Below are positions 1-8,254 of a DNA stretch of 64,000 bases, piece by piece; position 1 is the stretch's first letter; the number at the start of each line of letters is the position of its first letter. The notes beneath the pieces were generated by a model. The model did not search any database, had not been told where the DNA came from, and worked only from the letters and a program-made list of their open reading frames with translations. The position numbers and the translations under genes were made by a program. Source of the DNA: Isoptericola croceus (GTDB lineage Bacteria > Actinomycetota > Actinomycetes > Actinomycetales > Cellulomonadaceae); contig NZ_JARLLG010000001.1 in assembly GCF_029382255.1 (NCBI RefSeq), forward strand, positions 868,001-932,000. Reading direction: 5' to 3'.

Positions 1-252
1 GCGCAGGGCGAGCCGGGTGACGGCGATGTCGTCTCCCAGCCCCTGGGAGAGCTCGTGTGCGTACGCGGTGCAGCCGAGGTGCTGGAGCAGCGAGGCGTAG
101 AGGACCTCGCGCACCGTGTCGTCGTCACAGCCGATCGTCCGGGCCAGTCGGGTCGCGACCACGCACCGGCGCAGGGACTCGTCGGTCGCTGAGCCGGTGC
201 CGAGGTCGGTGACCGCGGCGAGCCCTCCGAGCAGGCTGAGCAGACGGAACAC
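1..252 (-). CDS. HD-domain / LuxR-type regulator, N-terminal fragment
   Basis: Only the first 84 codons lie in the window; the gene continues past the left edge. The protein begins V-FRLLSLLGGLAAVTDLG and goes on with a helical stretch containing ATRLA and LLQHLGCTAYAHE. This resembles the start of actinobacterial HD-GYP/HD-domain proteins that often end in a LuxR helix-turn-helix (LGxG...A...LGCT pattern). The family is recognised by general pattern only, and neither the HD motif nor the HTH is visible here. GTG at 252 is chosen because the family-like sequence begins there. An in-frame ATG at 288 would add a Cys/Arg-rich stretch of 12 residues. Confidence 0.55.
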   Translation of the reverse strand, partial: MFRLLSLLGGLAAVTDLGTGSATDESLRRCVVATRLARTIGCDDDTVREVLYASLLQHLGCTAYAHELSQGLGDDIAVTRLALR

Positions 253-328
253 ATGACCACAGTGGCACCGTCGCCGGGCGGGCGCCATCCTCGCGGGGGT
301 GTCCGCCGGGTGGTTCGCCCCGGTGGTT

Positions 329-1273
329 TCAGCGCCGGTCGTCCAGCGCGGCGAGCTCGGCGCGCAGGTTCTGCTCGGCCCGGTCACCCCAGCGGTGCCG
401 CCCTGCCGGCGTGCGGTACAGCCCCGGCCCGGAGTGCAGCGTGAGGAGCTGTTCGAGCACCGCGCCTCGCCCGGACCGGAAGTCCGGGTCGGGGACGTGC
501 CCGTACTCGGCGCGGACCTGGGCCACGTAGCGGCCGTAGCGCACCGGGTCGGCGCCGAGCACGGCGAGGTCGGCGTCGCTGACCAGGCATCCCGCGAGGT
601 CGCCCGGGTCGGGGTCGTGGCCGGCGGTGAGCAGCACGAGCCGTTCGATCTCCGCGAGGTCCGGGCTGGTGAGACGTCCGCGTTCCGCGAGGGGCTCCAG
701 GAGGGCACGGGTGAGCGCGGCCGAGCGTTGCTCGTCGTCCGGGGTGGCGCCGTCGTGCACCGCGTCGTGGAACCAGAGAGCGACCGCGGCACGCCACCCT
801 GCCTCCTCGCGGCGGGTGAGCAGGAGCGGCAGGGCATCGAGGGCGTCGGCCAGGTGGAGCCGCCCGTGGTAGACGCGGTGGGGTTCGCGCCACCGGTCGA
901 CGACCTCCTCGCCGACGGCGTGGACCGTGGTCGACGGTGCGTGCGTGGCGGGGCCGGCGTCCGGCCACAGCCGTGCCCAACGGTCCAGCAGCACCGGGCG
1001 CTTCGCCCGCCGTCGCTCGTGGCCGGACACCCGCAGTCCGGAGGCCGCGAGTCGCCGGGCCAGGGTGCCGCCGTCGACGGGGGTCGCCCCGGCGGCGACC
1101 AGCTCGTCGTAACGTTCGGCGGGGACGTCGTAGTGGTCGAGGTCGAAGGCGCGGTCGGGGACGCCGGCGGCGCGGGCGAACGTCCGCAGCTCGTGCAACG
1201 AGGAGTCGGAGACCAGGTGCGACCAGAGGTGGTCGTGCGCGGGCCAGGCGGGCGGGTCGACGAGGACGGTCAT
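329..1273 (-). CDS. DUF4031 - HD-domain phosphohydrolase fusion
   Basis: A 314-residue soluble protein. Residues 1 to about 85 (MTVLVDPPAWPAHDHLWSHL onward) match DUF4031, a small domain of unknown role. Residues about 100-314 look like a predicted metal-dependent HD phosphohydrolase, with a histidine in RVYHGRLHLAD and the HD pair in LWFHDAVHDG. The two domains are often found fused or adjacent in actinobacteria. The substrate is unknown, but a nucleotide or phosphorylated metabolite is plausible. Its ATG overlaps the stop of the upstream gntR-type gene by 4 bp (ATGA), so the two are translationally coupled and probably share the gntR promoter. No direct link to gluconate metabolism is visible. 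Confidence 0.8.
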   Translation of the reverse strand: MTVLVDPPAWPAHDHLWSHLVSDSSLHELRTFARAAGVPDRAFDLDHYDVPAERYDELVAAGATPVDGGTLARRLAASGLRVSGHERRRAKRPVLLDRWARLWPDAGPATHAPSTTVHAVGEEVVDRWREPHRVYHGRLHLADALDALPLLLTRREEAGWRAAVALWFHDAVHDGATPDDEQRSAALTRALLEPLAERGRLTSPDLAEIERLVLLTAGHDPDPGDLAGCLVSDADLAVLGADPVRYGRYVAQVRAEYGHVPDPDFRSGRGAVLEQLLTLHSGPGLYRTPAGRHRWGDRAEQNLRAELAALDDRR

Positions 1274-1983
1274 GGGGAGGTGCCGTCGTGCGAGGTCGCC
1301 GCGTCGAGCGCCGCGCGCACCTCGCGGACGAGCGCGGCCATCGCGGCCTCGGCGGCGGGGGCGTCGCCGTCGGCCACCGCGTGCGCGACGGCCTCGTGCT
1401 GGTCGAGCGCCTCCGGGACGGGCGCGGCGGGCATGAGGCCGAGGTGGGTACGGCCGGTGAGCACCTCCGCGACGACGCCGGCCAGCGCGCCGAACATCTC
1501 GTTCCCGCTCGCCTGCAGCAGGAGCTGGTGCATCCGGATGTCGAGGGCGAGGAACTCGGTGAGGTCGCCGCGCGCGCCGAGCACCCGCATGCGGGCGGCG
1601 AGGTCGACGAGCTCGGCGCGCTCCTCGGGGGTCGCGTGCCGCGCCGCACCGGCGGCCGCGAGGGGCTCGACGGCGTGGCGCAGCTCGGTGAGGGTGCGCA
1701 GCTGGTCGTCACGCCCGGGGCCGGCGAGCCGCCAGCGGATCACCCGCGGGTCCAGCACGTTCCACTCGGTCATGGGCAGCACGACGAGCCCGACGCGGCG
1801 ACGGGACCGCACCAGCCCGAGCCCTTCCAGCAAGCGCATGACCTCACGGGCCACGGTGCGAGAGACCTCGTGCTGTGTTCCGATCTTCTCGAGGGTCAGC
1901 GGGGTACCGGGGGCGATGTCGCCGCTGGTGACGGCCCGCCCGACGGCGTCGAGGACGGCGCTGTGCAGCGCGGGGTTCGACAT
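1270..1983 (-). CDS. gntR: FadR-subfamily GntR repressor, probable gluconate regulator
   Basis: A 237-residue transcription factor. The N-terminal winged helix (about residues 10-75: TPLTLEKIGTQHEVSRTVAR, then MRLLEGLGLVRSRRRVG) is followed by an all-helical FCD ligand-binding domain (about 85-225) of the FadR subfamily. It is divergent from gntK-gntP, so gluconate or 6-phosphogluconate is the likely effector (inference). The start is ATG 1983. A TAGGCT -10 box (1990-1995) ends 6 bp before it, with TTGCGG (2012-2017) as a -35 at 16-bp spacing, so the transcript is probably leaderless. Two GGT-N3-ACC operators lie just beyond the -35, consistent with autoregulation and control of gntK. Confidence 0.85.
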   Translation of the reverse strand: MSNPALHSAVLDAVGRAVTSGDIAPGTPLTLEKIGTQHEVSRTVAREVMRLLEGLGLVRSRRRVGLVVLPMTEWNVLDPRVIRWRLAGPGRDDQLRTLTELRHAVEPLAAAGAARHATPEERAELVDLAARMRVLGARGDLTEFLALDIRMHQLLLQASGNEMFGALAGVVAEVLTGRTHLGLMPAAPVPEALDQHEAVAHAVADGDAPAAEAAMAALVREVRAALDAATSHDGTSP

Positions 1984-1989
1984 GGGGCG

Positions 1990-2017
1990 AGCCTACCGAG
2001 GCCTACGCCGTCCGCAA
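1990..2017 (-). promoter_or_regulatory. gntR promoter, leaderless
   Basis: Reading on the minus strand, TTGCGG (2017-2012) and TAGGCT (1995-1990) are separated by 16 bp. The -10 ends 6 bp upstream of the ATG at 1983. That geometry places the transcription start at or next to the start codon. Confidence 0.55.
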
Positions 2018-2053
2018 TTGGTCATACCATTCGCTTGCCAAAGGTGCTACCAA
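2018..2053. promoter_or_regulatory. Paired GntR/FadR-type operators
   Basis: TGGTCATACCA at 2019-2029 is a perfect inverted repeat around CAT. AGGTGCTACCA at 2042-2052 is a near copy sharing GGT-N3-ACC. Their centres are 23 bp apart, about two helical turns on one face. GGT-N3-ACC is the classic FadR-subfamily operator form. The pair sits between gntR and gntK, so binding could control both. No strong -10 for gntK was identified. Confidence 0.65.
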
Positions 2054-2099
2054 TGAGGCATCCTCGACTGACCGAACCACCGACACGGAAGTCGAGCCG

Positions 2100-2690
2100 A
2101 TGGACACCGACGTCACACCTGCTGAACAGGGTCGCGAGCAGAACACCCGCCACGAGACGGTCCACGATGTCGCGCACACCGTCGTCATGGGGGTCGCCGG
2201 CTCGGGCAAGACCACCGTCGCCCGGATGCTGGCCGAGCGGATCGGCGTCGAGTACGCCGAGGCCGACACGTTCCACTCCGAGGCGAACATCGCCAAGATG
2301 AGCACCGGCACCCCGCTCACGGACGCCGACCGGGCCCCGTGGCTCGAGGCGATCCGCGACTGGCTGACGGCCGAGGCCGACGCGGGGCGTCCCACCGTCG
2401 TGACGTGCTCCGCCCTCAAGCGCTCCTACCGCGACGTGCTGCGCACCGCGCGCGGACGGGTCAGGTTCCTGCACCTGCACGGTTCGCCCGAGATGCTCGC
2501 CGAGCGGATCACGGGACGGTCCGGCCACTTCATGCCCACCTCGCTGCTGCCCTCGCAGCTCGCCACCCTCGAGCCCCTGGACGACGACGAGGACGGACTC
2601 ACCGTCGACGTCGCCGCGCCGCCCGAGGAGATCGTCGACGACGTCGTCGCGCGATACTTCACCCCACCGTCGACGAGGACCCCATCATGA
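2100..2690 (+). CDS. gntK: Gluconokinase
   Basis: This enzyme phosphorylates D-gluconate with ATP to 6-phosphogluconate, feeding the pentose phosphate route in the cytoplasm. The 196-residue protein carries a P-loop GVAGSGKTT (residues 31-39), then EADTFHSEANIAKMSTGTPL and SALKRSYRDVLR, which are diagnostic of the GntK/GntV family. It closes with SGHFMP and LLPSQLATLEPL. The first 28 residues are an extension relative to typical short gluconokinases. No alternative start lies nearer the P-loop, and GGAAG lies 8-9 bp before the ATG. Its stop overlaps the gntP ATG by 4 bp (ATGA at 2687-2690), so kinase and permease are coupled. Confidence 0.93.
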   Translation: MDTDVTPAEQGREQNTRHETVHDVAHTVVMGVAGSGKTTVARMLAERIGVEYAEADTFHSEANIAKMSTGTPLTDADRAPWLEAIRDWLTAEADAGRPTVVTCSALKRSYRDVLRTARGRVRFLHLHGSPEMLAERITGRSGHFMPTSLLPSQLATLEPLDDDEDGLTVDVAAPPEEIVDDVVARYFTPPSTRTPS

Positions 2691-4069
2691 CGCCTGACGA
2701 CTGGACACAGACCCTCACCGCCGGACCGCTGCTCGTCATCGCGGCCGTCGCTATCGCGCTGCTGCTCTTCCTCATCATGAAGGTCCACCTGCACGCGTTC
2801 GTCGCCCTGATCGTGGTCAGCCTGCTGACCGCCGTGGCGGCGGGCCTGCCGACCGGCGGCATCGTGGACGTGCTGCTGGACGGCTTCGGCTCGACGCTGG
2901 CCGCCGTCGCCCTGCTCGTGGGGCTGGGCGCGATGCTCGGCCGGCTCGTCGAGACCAGCGGCGGCGCCAAGGTCCTCACCGACGTGCTCATCGCCCGCTT
3001 CGGTGAGCGCCGCGCCCCCCTTGCGCTCGGCATCGCCTCGCTGATCTTCGGCTTTCCGATCTTCTTCGACGCCGGCCTCGTGGTCATGCTCCCGATCGTG
3101 TTCGCCGTCGCCCGGCGCCTGGGCGGCTCCCTCCTGCTGTACGGGCTTCCCGTGGCCGGTGCATTCTCCGCGATGCACATCTACGTGCCCCCGCACCCCG
3201 GACCCGTGGCCGCGTCGGAGTTCCTCGAGGCGAACGTCGGGATCGTCATCCTGCTCGGCCTGGTGGTGGCGATCCCCACCTGGTACGTGACCGCCTACCT
3301 GTTCGGACGTTTCGCCGGACGTCGGATCACCCTGCCCGTCCCGGACATCCTCGGTCGCGCCGACGAGGCGCAGGCCGCGAACCCGCCGCGCTTCGGCGTC
3401 GTCGTCGGCATCCTGCTCCTGCCGCTGGTGCTCATCTTCGCGAACACAGGTCTGGAGACTGCAGCCACTGCCGAGCTGATCGACGCCGACCACACCGCGG
3501 TGGTCGTGGCGGGTGCCGTCGGCTCCACGCCCGTCGCGCTGCTGATCACCCTGCTCGTCGCCGCGTGGGCCCTCGGTCGCCGGCGCGGGATCGGGGGCAC
3601 CGCCCTGGAGAAGACTCTCGACTCCGCGCTCGGACCGGTCGCGTCGGTCATCCTCATCACCGGCGCGGGCGGCATGTTCGGCGGCGTGCTGCGTGCCTCC
3701 GGCATCGGCGACGCCCTGGCGGACGTGCTGGGCGACCTGGGCATGCCGGTCATCGTGGCAGGGTTCGTGATCGCCGCGGTGCTGCGCGTGGCGCAGGGTT
3801 CGGCGACGGTCGCCCTGACGACCGCGGCCGGGCTCATCGCCCCGGCCGTCGCTGCGGGTGGCTACAACCCGGTCGAGCTCGCTGCGATCGTGCTCGCCGT
3901 GGCCGCCGGTTCCGTGGTGCTCAGCCATGTCAACGACTCGGGCTTCTGGCTGGTCGGCCGGTTCTTCGACATGGACGTGCGCACCACCCTGCGGACCTGG
4001 ACCGTCATGGAGACCGGGATCGGCGTGATGGGCTTCGCGATCGCCGGGGTGATCTTCGCCGTCGCCTGA
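2687..4069 (+). CDS. gntP: Gluconate:H+ symporter, GntP family
   Basis: A 460-residue membrane protein with about 12-14 hydrophobic segments spread along its length. Family signatures include FGFPIFFDAGLVVMLPI near residues 120-135, MHIYVPPHPGPVAASE near 160-175, GAGGMFGGVLRASGI, and SHVNDSGFWLVGRFF near the C-terminus. It imports gluconate or a related aldonate with protons and hands it to the overlapping gntK product. The start at 2687 is set by the ATGA overlap with gntK and leaves a short periplasmic/cytosolic N-tail before the first segment. Confidence 0.93.
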   Translation: MTPDDWTQTLTAGPLLVIAAVAIALLLFLIMKVHLHAFVALIVVSLLTAVAAGLPTGGIVDVLLDGFGSTLAAVALLVGLGAMLGRLVETSGGAKVLTDVLIARFGERRAPLALGIASLIFGFPIFFDAGLVVMLPIVFAVARRLGGSLLLYGLPVAGAFSAMHIYVPPHPGPVAASEFLEANVGIVILLGLVVAIPTWYVTAYLFGRFAGRRITLPVPDILGRADEAQAANPPRFGVVVGILLLPLVLIFANTGLETAATAELIDADHTAVVVAGAVGSTPVALLITLLVAAWALGRRRGIGGTALEKTLDSALGPVASVILITGAGGMFGGVLRASGIGDALADVLGDLGMPVIVAGFVIAAVLRVAQGSATVALTTAAGLIAPAVAAGGYNPVELAAIVLAVAAGSVVLSHVNDSGFWLVGRFFDMDVRTTLRTWTVMETGIGVMGFAIAGVIFAVA

Positions 4070-4414
4070 GCCTGAGGCGGAGTCACGGGCTCGCGCGGCC
4101 ACGGGTCTGTGCACCGGGGGATCGGCGGGGTCTGACCGCCCTTGCGGGCCTCCGCGGAGACCGGAAGGCATCCGAAGAGTGTCGGCGCCACGGGATCTGT
4201 GCGTCTTTCGCGTGCGCCACTCACGCTCCGCGTGAACTTCACGCCTGGCGTGAGTGGCGCGCGTACCGCAGGAGCTCGTCCCGCTGGGCGGAAAGCGTCG
4301 AGGGGCACTCTCTGACCCGGGCATACGGATGGTCGCCGACGAGAGTCCGGGCAGCATCGTGGCCGGCGCCTCGACCCCCGGCACCGGCGACCCGGCCGCA
4401 CGGGGGTGAGCGGC
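4070..4414. other. 345-bp gene-free gap between convergent gntP and ackA
   Basis: No credible ORF, RNA gene or promoter was recognised here. The gap separates the convergent ends of gntP and ackA. Its only clear structure is the nested inverted repeat at 4214-4260, listed separately. A short GGCGG/CCGCC stem (4124-4140) is too weak to call. Confidence 0.6.
4214..4260. repeat. Nested inverted repeat with 9-bp period
   Basis: The outer arms GCGCCACTCACGC (4214-4226) and GCGTGAGTGGCGC (4248-4260) pair perfectly over 13 bp. Inside, GCGTGAA-C-TTCACGC (4230-4244) is a second perfect palindrome. The hexamers TCACGC/GCGTGA alternate at 4221, 4230, 4239 and 4248, exactly 9 bp apart. It could be a bidirectional terminator between two converging genes, a protein-binding array or a dispersed palindromic repeat. 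There is no T-tract. Confidence 0.75.
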
Positions 4415-5698
4415 TCAGCCGGTGGTGAGCGCCGCCGTCGGCTCCCGGCCGTCGACCGCCTCGACGCACTGGCGGGCGATCGCGAGCTCCTCCATGGTGG
4501 GGACCACCATGACCAGGGTCGGCGTCCAGTCGGGCGAGACGATCCGCTCCCCGCCGCGCGCCGCGTTGCGGTCGGCGTCGACGGCGATCCCGAAGCCCTC
4601 CAGGCCTGCGCAGACGGCGGCCCGCACCACCGGGTCGTTCTCGCCGACACCCGCGGTGAACGCGACCACGTCCACCCGCCCCAGTAGCGCGGCGTAGGCG
4701 CCGACGTACTTCTTCAGGCGGTGGACGTAGACGTCGAACGCCAGCGCCGCGTCCTCGTCGCCGTCGTCGATGAGCCGGTGCAGCTCGCGGAAGTCGTTGA
4801 CGCCCGACAGTCCGAGCATGCCCGAGCGCTTGTTGAGCAGCGTGTCGAGCTCGTCGATGCTCATGCCGGCGTTGCGCGCGAGGTGGAAGACGACGGCGGG
4901 GTCGACGTCGCCCGACCGCGTGCCCATGACCAGGCCCTCGAGCGGGGTCAGGCCCATGGAGGTGTCGATCGGGACGCCGCCACGCACCGCCGAGGCGGAG
5001 GCCCCGTTGCCCAGGTGCAGCACGATCGTGTTCAGGTCCTGCACCCGCCGGCCCAGCACGCGGGCCACCTTGCCCGCCACGTACTGGTGGCTGGTGCCGT
5101 GGAAGCCGTACCGGCGGACGTCGTGCTCGCGGGCGACCTCGCGGTCGATGGCGTAGGTGTAGGCCTGGGCGGGCAGGGACTGGAAGAACGCCGTGTCGAA
5201 GACGGCGACGTGCGGCACCTGCCCGAGCAGCTCGCGAGCCACCCGGATGCCCTGGACGTTCGCCGGGTTGTGCAGGGGAGCGAGCGGGACCAGCGCCTCG
5301 ATCCGGTCCACGACGCCGTCGTCCACGACCACCGGCCCGGAGAACTCCGCACCGCCGTGCACCACCCGGTGCCCGACGGCGTAGATCCCGGCGTCGGCCA
5401 GCCGCGGCCCGATCTCGTCGAACATCCCCAGGGCCAGCCGCAGCGCCTCGCCGTGGTCCGGCACCTCGAGCTCGCGGCGGGTGCGGTTGCCCGCGAACGT
5501 GTGCGTCACGATGCCGGTCGAGCCGCCACCCGACTCGCCGATGCGTTCGATCGTGCCCGCCGCGACCGCCTCGCCACCGACCGGGTTGACCAGCTGGTAC
5601 TTCAGCGACGACGACCCCGAGTTGAGCACCAGCACCGAGCCGTGCGCCCCGTAGGCGCTGTACGGGTTGGGGCGGTCGGACGCGGGGACGATGCTCAT
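4415..5698 (-). CDS. ackA: Acetate kinase
   Basis: This enzyme converts acetyl-phosphate + ADP to acetate + ATP. The 427-residue protein has the signature VLVLNSGSSSLKYQL near residues 23-37, HRVVHGGAEFSGPV, FDTAFFQSLP, YGFHGTSHQYV, HLGNGASA and TAGVGEND, covering both halves of the ASKHA fold. The N-terminus is about 20 residues longer than usual. Its ATG overlaps the pta stop (ATGA, 5695-5698), the standard pta-ackA order and coupling. It is convergent with gntP and downstream of xfp, whose product acetyl-phosphate it can use. Confidence 0.96.
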   Translation of the reverse strand: MSIVPASDRPNPYSAYGAHGSVLVLNSGSSSLKYQLVNPVGGEAVAAGTIERIGESGGGSTGIVTHTFAGNRTRRELEVPDHGEALRLALGMFDEIGPRLADAGIYAVGHRVVHGGAEFSGPVVVDDGVVDRIEALVPLAPLHNPANVQGIRVARELLGQVPHVAVFDTAFFQSLPAQAYTYAIDREVAREHDVRRYGFHGTSHQYVAGKVARVLGRRVQDLNTIVLHLGNGASASAVRGGVPIDTSMGLTPLEGLVMGTRSGDVDPAVVFHLARNAGMSIDELDTLLNKRSGMLGLSGVNDFRELHRLIDDGDEDAALAFDVYVHRLKKYVGAYAALLGRVDVVAFTAGVGENDPVVRAAVCAGLEGFGIAVDADRNAARGGERIVSPDWTPTLVMVVPTMEELAIARQCVEAVDGREPTAALTTG

Positions 5699-7818
5699 GC
5701 GGGGGCTCCGTTCGCGGAAGTGCTGGTGGACTGCGCCTGGATCGCGGTGATCGCCACCGTGTTGACGATGTCCGCCACCAGCGCGCCGCGGGAGAGGTCG
5801 TTGACCGGCTTGTTCAGACCCTGCAGCACCGGCCCGACGGCGACCGCACCGGCCGAGCGCTGCACCGCCTTGTAGGTGTTGTTGCCCGTGTTGAGGTCCG
5901 GGAAGATGAAGACGCTCGCGCGCCCCGCCACCGAGGACTCAGGCAGCTTGGAGGCCGCCACCGAGACGTCCACCGCGGCGTCGTACTGGATCGGGCCCTC
6001 CACGCTCAGCTCCGGGTGCCGTTCCCGGACCAGGTCGGTGGCGGCGCGGACCTTGTCGACGTCGGCCCCCGTGCCGGAGGTGCCGGTCGAGTAGGACAGC
6101 ATGGCGACCTGCGGCTGGACCCCGAACTGCTGGGCGGTGGCCGCGGAGGACACGGCGATGTCCGCGAGCTGCTCCGCCGTCGGGTCCGGGTTGACCGCGC
6201 AGTCGCCGTAGACCAGCACCCGGTCGGTCAGGCACATGAGGAACACCGAGGACACCACCGAGACGCCCGGCATGGTCTTGATGATCTCGAACGACGGCCG
6301 GATCGTGTGCGCGGTGGTGTGGGCCGCGCCGGAGACCATGCCGTCGGCCAGCCCGAGGTGGACCATCATCGTGCCGAAGTAGGACACGTCGGTGACGATC
6401 TCGCGCGCCCGCTCCACCGTCATGCCCTTGTGCGCCCGCAGGCGGGTGTACTCGGCGGCGAACCGTTCCACGTGCTCTGTGTCGGTGGGCGCCAGGACCA
6501 CCGCCGCGTCGATGTCCAGCCCGAGCTCGGTGGCTCGTGCCCGGATCGCGGTCTCGTCGCCGAGGATCACCAGGTCCGCGATCCCTCGGGCCAGCACCGT
6601 GGAGGCGGCCCGCAGGATCCGGTCGTCGTCGCCCTCGGGCAGCACCACGCGACGGCGGTCCCCGCGGGCCCGCTCGACCAGCTCGTGCTCGAACATCAGC
6701 GGGGTGACCACGGGGGTCCGTTCGACGGCGAGCCGGGCCAGCAGCTCCTCGCCGTCGACCCGCTGCTCGAACATGGCACGGGCGACGTCGTGCTTGCGCT
6801 GCGCGTCCGCGGTCATCGCGCCCCGGGTCCGTGCGGCGACCCCGGCCACCTCGTAGGTGTCCATCGCGGTGGCGATGATCGGCACGTGCGGCTCGAGGGC
6901 GGCGGCGAGCTGCCCGGACCTGCCCGACGGCCGGTACCCGCCGGTGAGGATCAGCCCGGCGAGCGACGGGAAGCGCTGTGCGGCCTGCACGGACAGCAGC
7001 CCGAGCAGGACGTCGGTGCGGTCACCGGGGGTGATGACCACGGTGCCGTCCGCGAGGTGGCTGAGCATGTGCTCGAACGTCATGGCACCGACGATCACGT
7101 CGAGCGCCTCGCGGGCGAGCAGGTCGCGGTCGCCGAGCAGCAGGGTGCCCTCGACCGCGTCCGCCAGCTGGGCGACCGTCGGCGCCCCGAGGAACGGCTC
7201 CTCAGGGATGACCCACGTGGGCAGGTCCTCCCCGCTGACGCTCTGCCGGACCGCCGCGGGGGCGTCCGTGACGGCCTCCTCGGCCCGGTTCACCACGACG
7301 GCGATCGGCTGGGCATGGCTGGCCCGGAGCTCGGCGAGGCTCAGCCGCGCCAGCGTCGTGACGTCGTCGACCCCGCGGCCGCGGCCCGAGACCACCAGCA
7401 GCACCGGGGCGTCGAGGTTGGCCGCCACCCGGGCGTTGAACGCGAGCTCGGTCGCCCCCGAGACGTCCGTGTAGTCGGTGCCGAGCACGACGACGGCGTC
7501 GCACCGGCCGGCGACGGCGTGGTAGCGCGCCACGATCCGCGCCAGCGCCGCCTCCGGGTCGGCGTGGACGTCGTCGTACGTCACCCCGACGGCGTCCGCG
7601 TAGTCCAGGTCGACGCCGTCGTGCGCGAGCAGCATCTCCAGGACGTGGTCCCGCACCGCCGGTCCGGAGGGCCGGGGACGCTCGGGGACCCGGGAGACGG
7701 CCCGGAAGACCCCGACCCGCTGCACCTGCCGGACCAGCAGGTCGAGGACGCCGAGCGCGACCGTGGACTTGCCGGTGTCCCCCTCGGGGGACGCGATGTA
7801 GATGCTGCGTGTGCTCAC
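5695..7818 (-). CDS. pta: Phosphate acetyltransferase, long three-domain form
   Basis: This enzyme interconverts acetyl-phosphate + CoA and acetyl-CoA. At 707 residues it is the long form: an N-terminal P-loop/BioD-like domain (IYIASPEGDTGKST, residues about 5-18), a central DRTGG domain, and a C-terminal PTA/PTB catalytic domain (from about 390: VVLPEGDDDRILRAA, SGAAHTTAHTIRPSFEIIKT, FPDLNTGNNTYKAVQRSAGA). GTG 7818 is preferred because the conserved N-terminus starts right after it, with AGGCAGG just upstream. Starting at 7944 would add 42 unrelated residues. Confidence 0.95.
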   Translation of the reverse strand: MSTRSIYIASPEGDTGKSTVALGVLDLLVRQVQRVGVFRAVSRVPERPRPSGPAVRDHVLEMLLAHDGVDLDYADAVGVTYDDVHADPEAALARIVARYHAVAGRCDAVVVLGTDYTDVSGATELAFNARVAANLDAPVLLVVSGRGRGVDDVTTLARLSLAELRASHAQPIAVVVNRAEEAVTDAPAAVRQSVSGEDLPTWVIPEEPFLGAPTVAQLADAVEGTLLLGDRDLLAREALDVIVGAMTFEHMLSHLADGTVVITPGDRTDVLLGLLSVQAAQRFPSLAGLILTGGYRPSGRSGQLAAALEPHVPIIATAMDTYEVAGVAARTRGAMTADAQRKHDVARAMFEQRVDGEELLARLAVERTPVVTPLMFEHELVERARGDRRRVVLPEGDDDRILRAASTVLARGIADLVILGDETAIRARATELGLDIDAAVVLAPTDTEHVERFAAEYTRLRAHKGMTVERAREIVTDVSYFGTMMVHLGLADGMVSGAAHTTAHTIRPSFEIIKTMPGVSVVSSVFLMCLTDRVLVYGDCAVNPDPTAEQLADIAVSSAATAQQFGVQPQVAMLSYSTGTSGTGADVDKVRAATDLVRERHPELSVEGPIQYDAAVDVSVAASKLPESSVAGRASVFIFPDLNTGNNTYKAVQRSAGAVAVGPVLQGLNKPVNDLSRGALVADIVNTVAITAIQAQSTSTSANGAPA

Positions 7819-7956
7819 TGCCTGCCTGTTCGCTCGCGTCGGGCTGTGGTCACGTCCATTCCATCGCAAGGAGGCGGCCGACGCACCGATTCGGGGCGTC
7901 AGGTGCGTCACGCTTGTCCGGGGTCGTGTCGCGTCCGCGGCCATCGACCCCAGAGC

Positions 7957-8225
7957 TCAGGACCAGATCGCTGCGATCGGCGCCGCCCAGATGCGGTCGG
8001 AGACCTTGTACGTGAGATCGCCGGTGTGGAAGACCACACCACAACGGAAGCTGTCTCCGATCTGGTCGCGCAGCCACGACAGATGCCGCGCATCCTTGGG
8101 CGTGACGTCGGCCGCTCGTCGATGAGCACCGGCGGTTCCAGCCGAGCGAGGGTGGCGTCCGGGTCGCCACGGAACAGCGCCGCCTGCGCCGGGACGTCCA
8201 GGCGCAGGGTGGAGGCTGCTCGGCG
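7957..8225 (-). pseudogene. Decayed DUF4143-type ATP-binding protein
   Basis: Two blocks of a DUF4143/AAA ATPase remain, in different frames. One frame reads LDVPAQAALFRGDPDATLAR then LEPPVLIDE, the segment just after the missing Walker A. About at 8117 the reading shifts by one frame to DVTPKDARHLSWLRDQIGD, then GVVFHTGDLTYKVSDRIWAA, PIAAIWS and stop. That second block matches the extreme C-terminus of such proteins. The P-loop domain and roughly 250 central residues are gone. The remnant has no start or catalytic site and lies between pta and xfp. The family assignment is from memory of the conserved C-terminal block. Confidence 0.7.
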
Positions 8226-8254
8226 CGATGCGGTGGTCGTCGCAGCTGGTGATG

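Noticed and set aside
4124-4140. GGCGG/CCGCC stem after gntP as a terminator
   Set aside because: Only 5 bp in very GC-rich DNA, without a T-tract; expected by chance.
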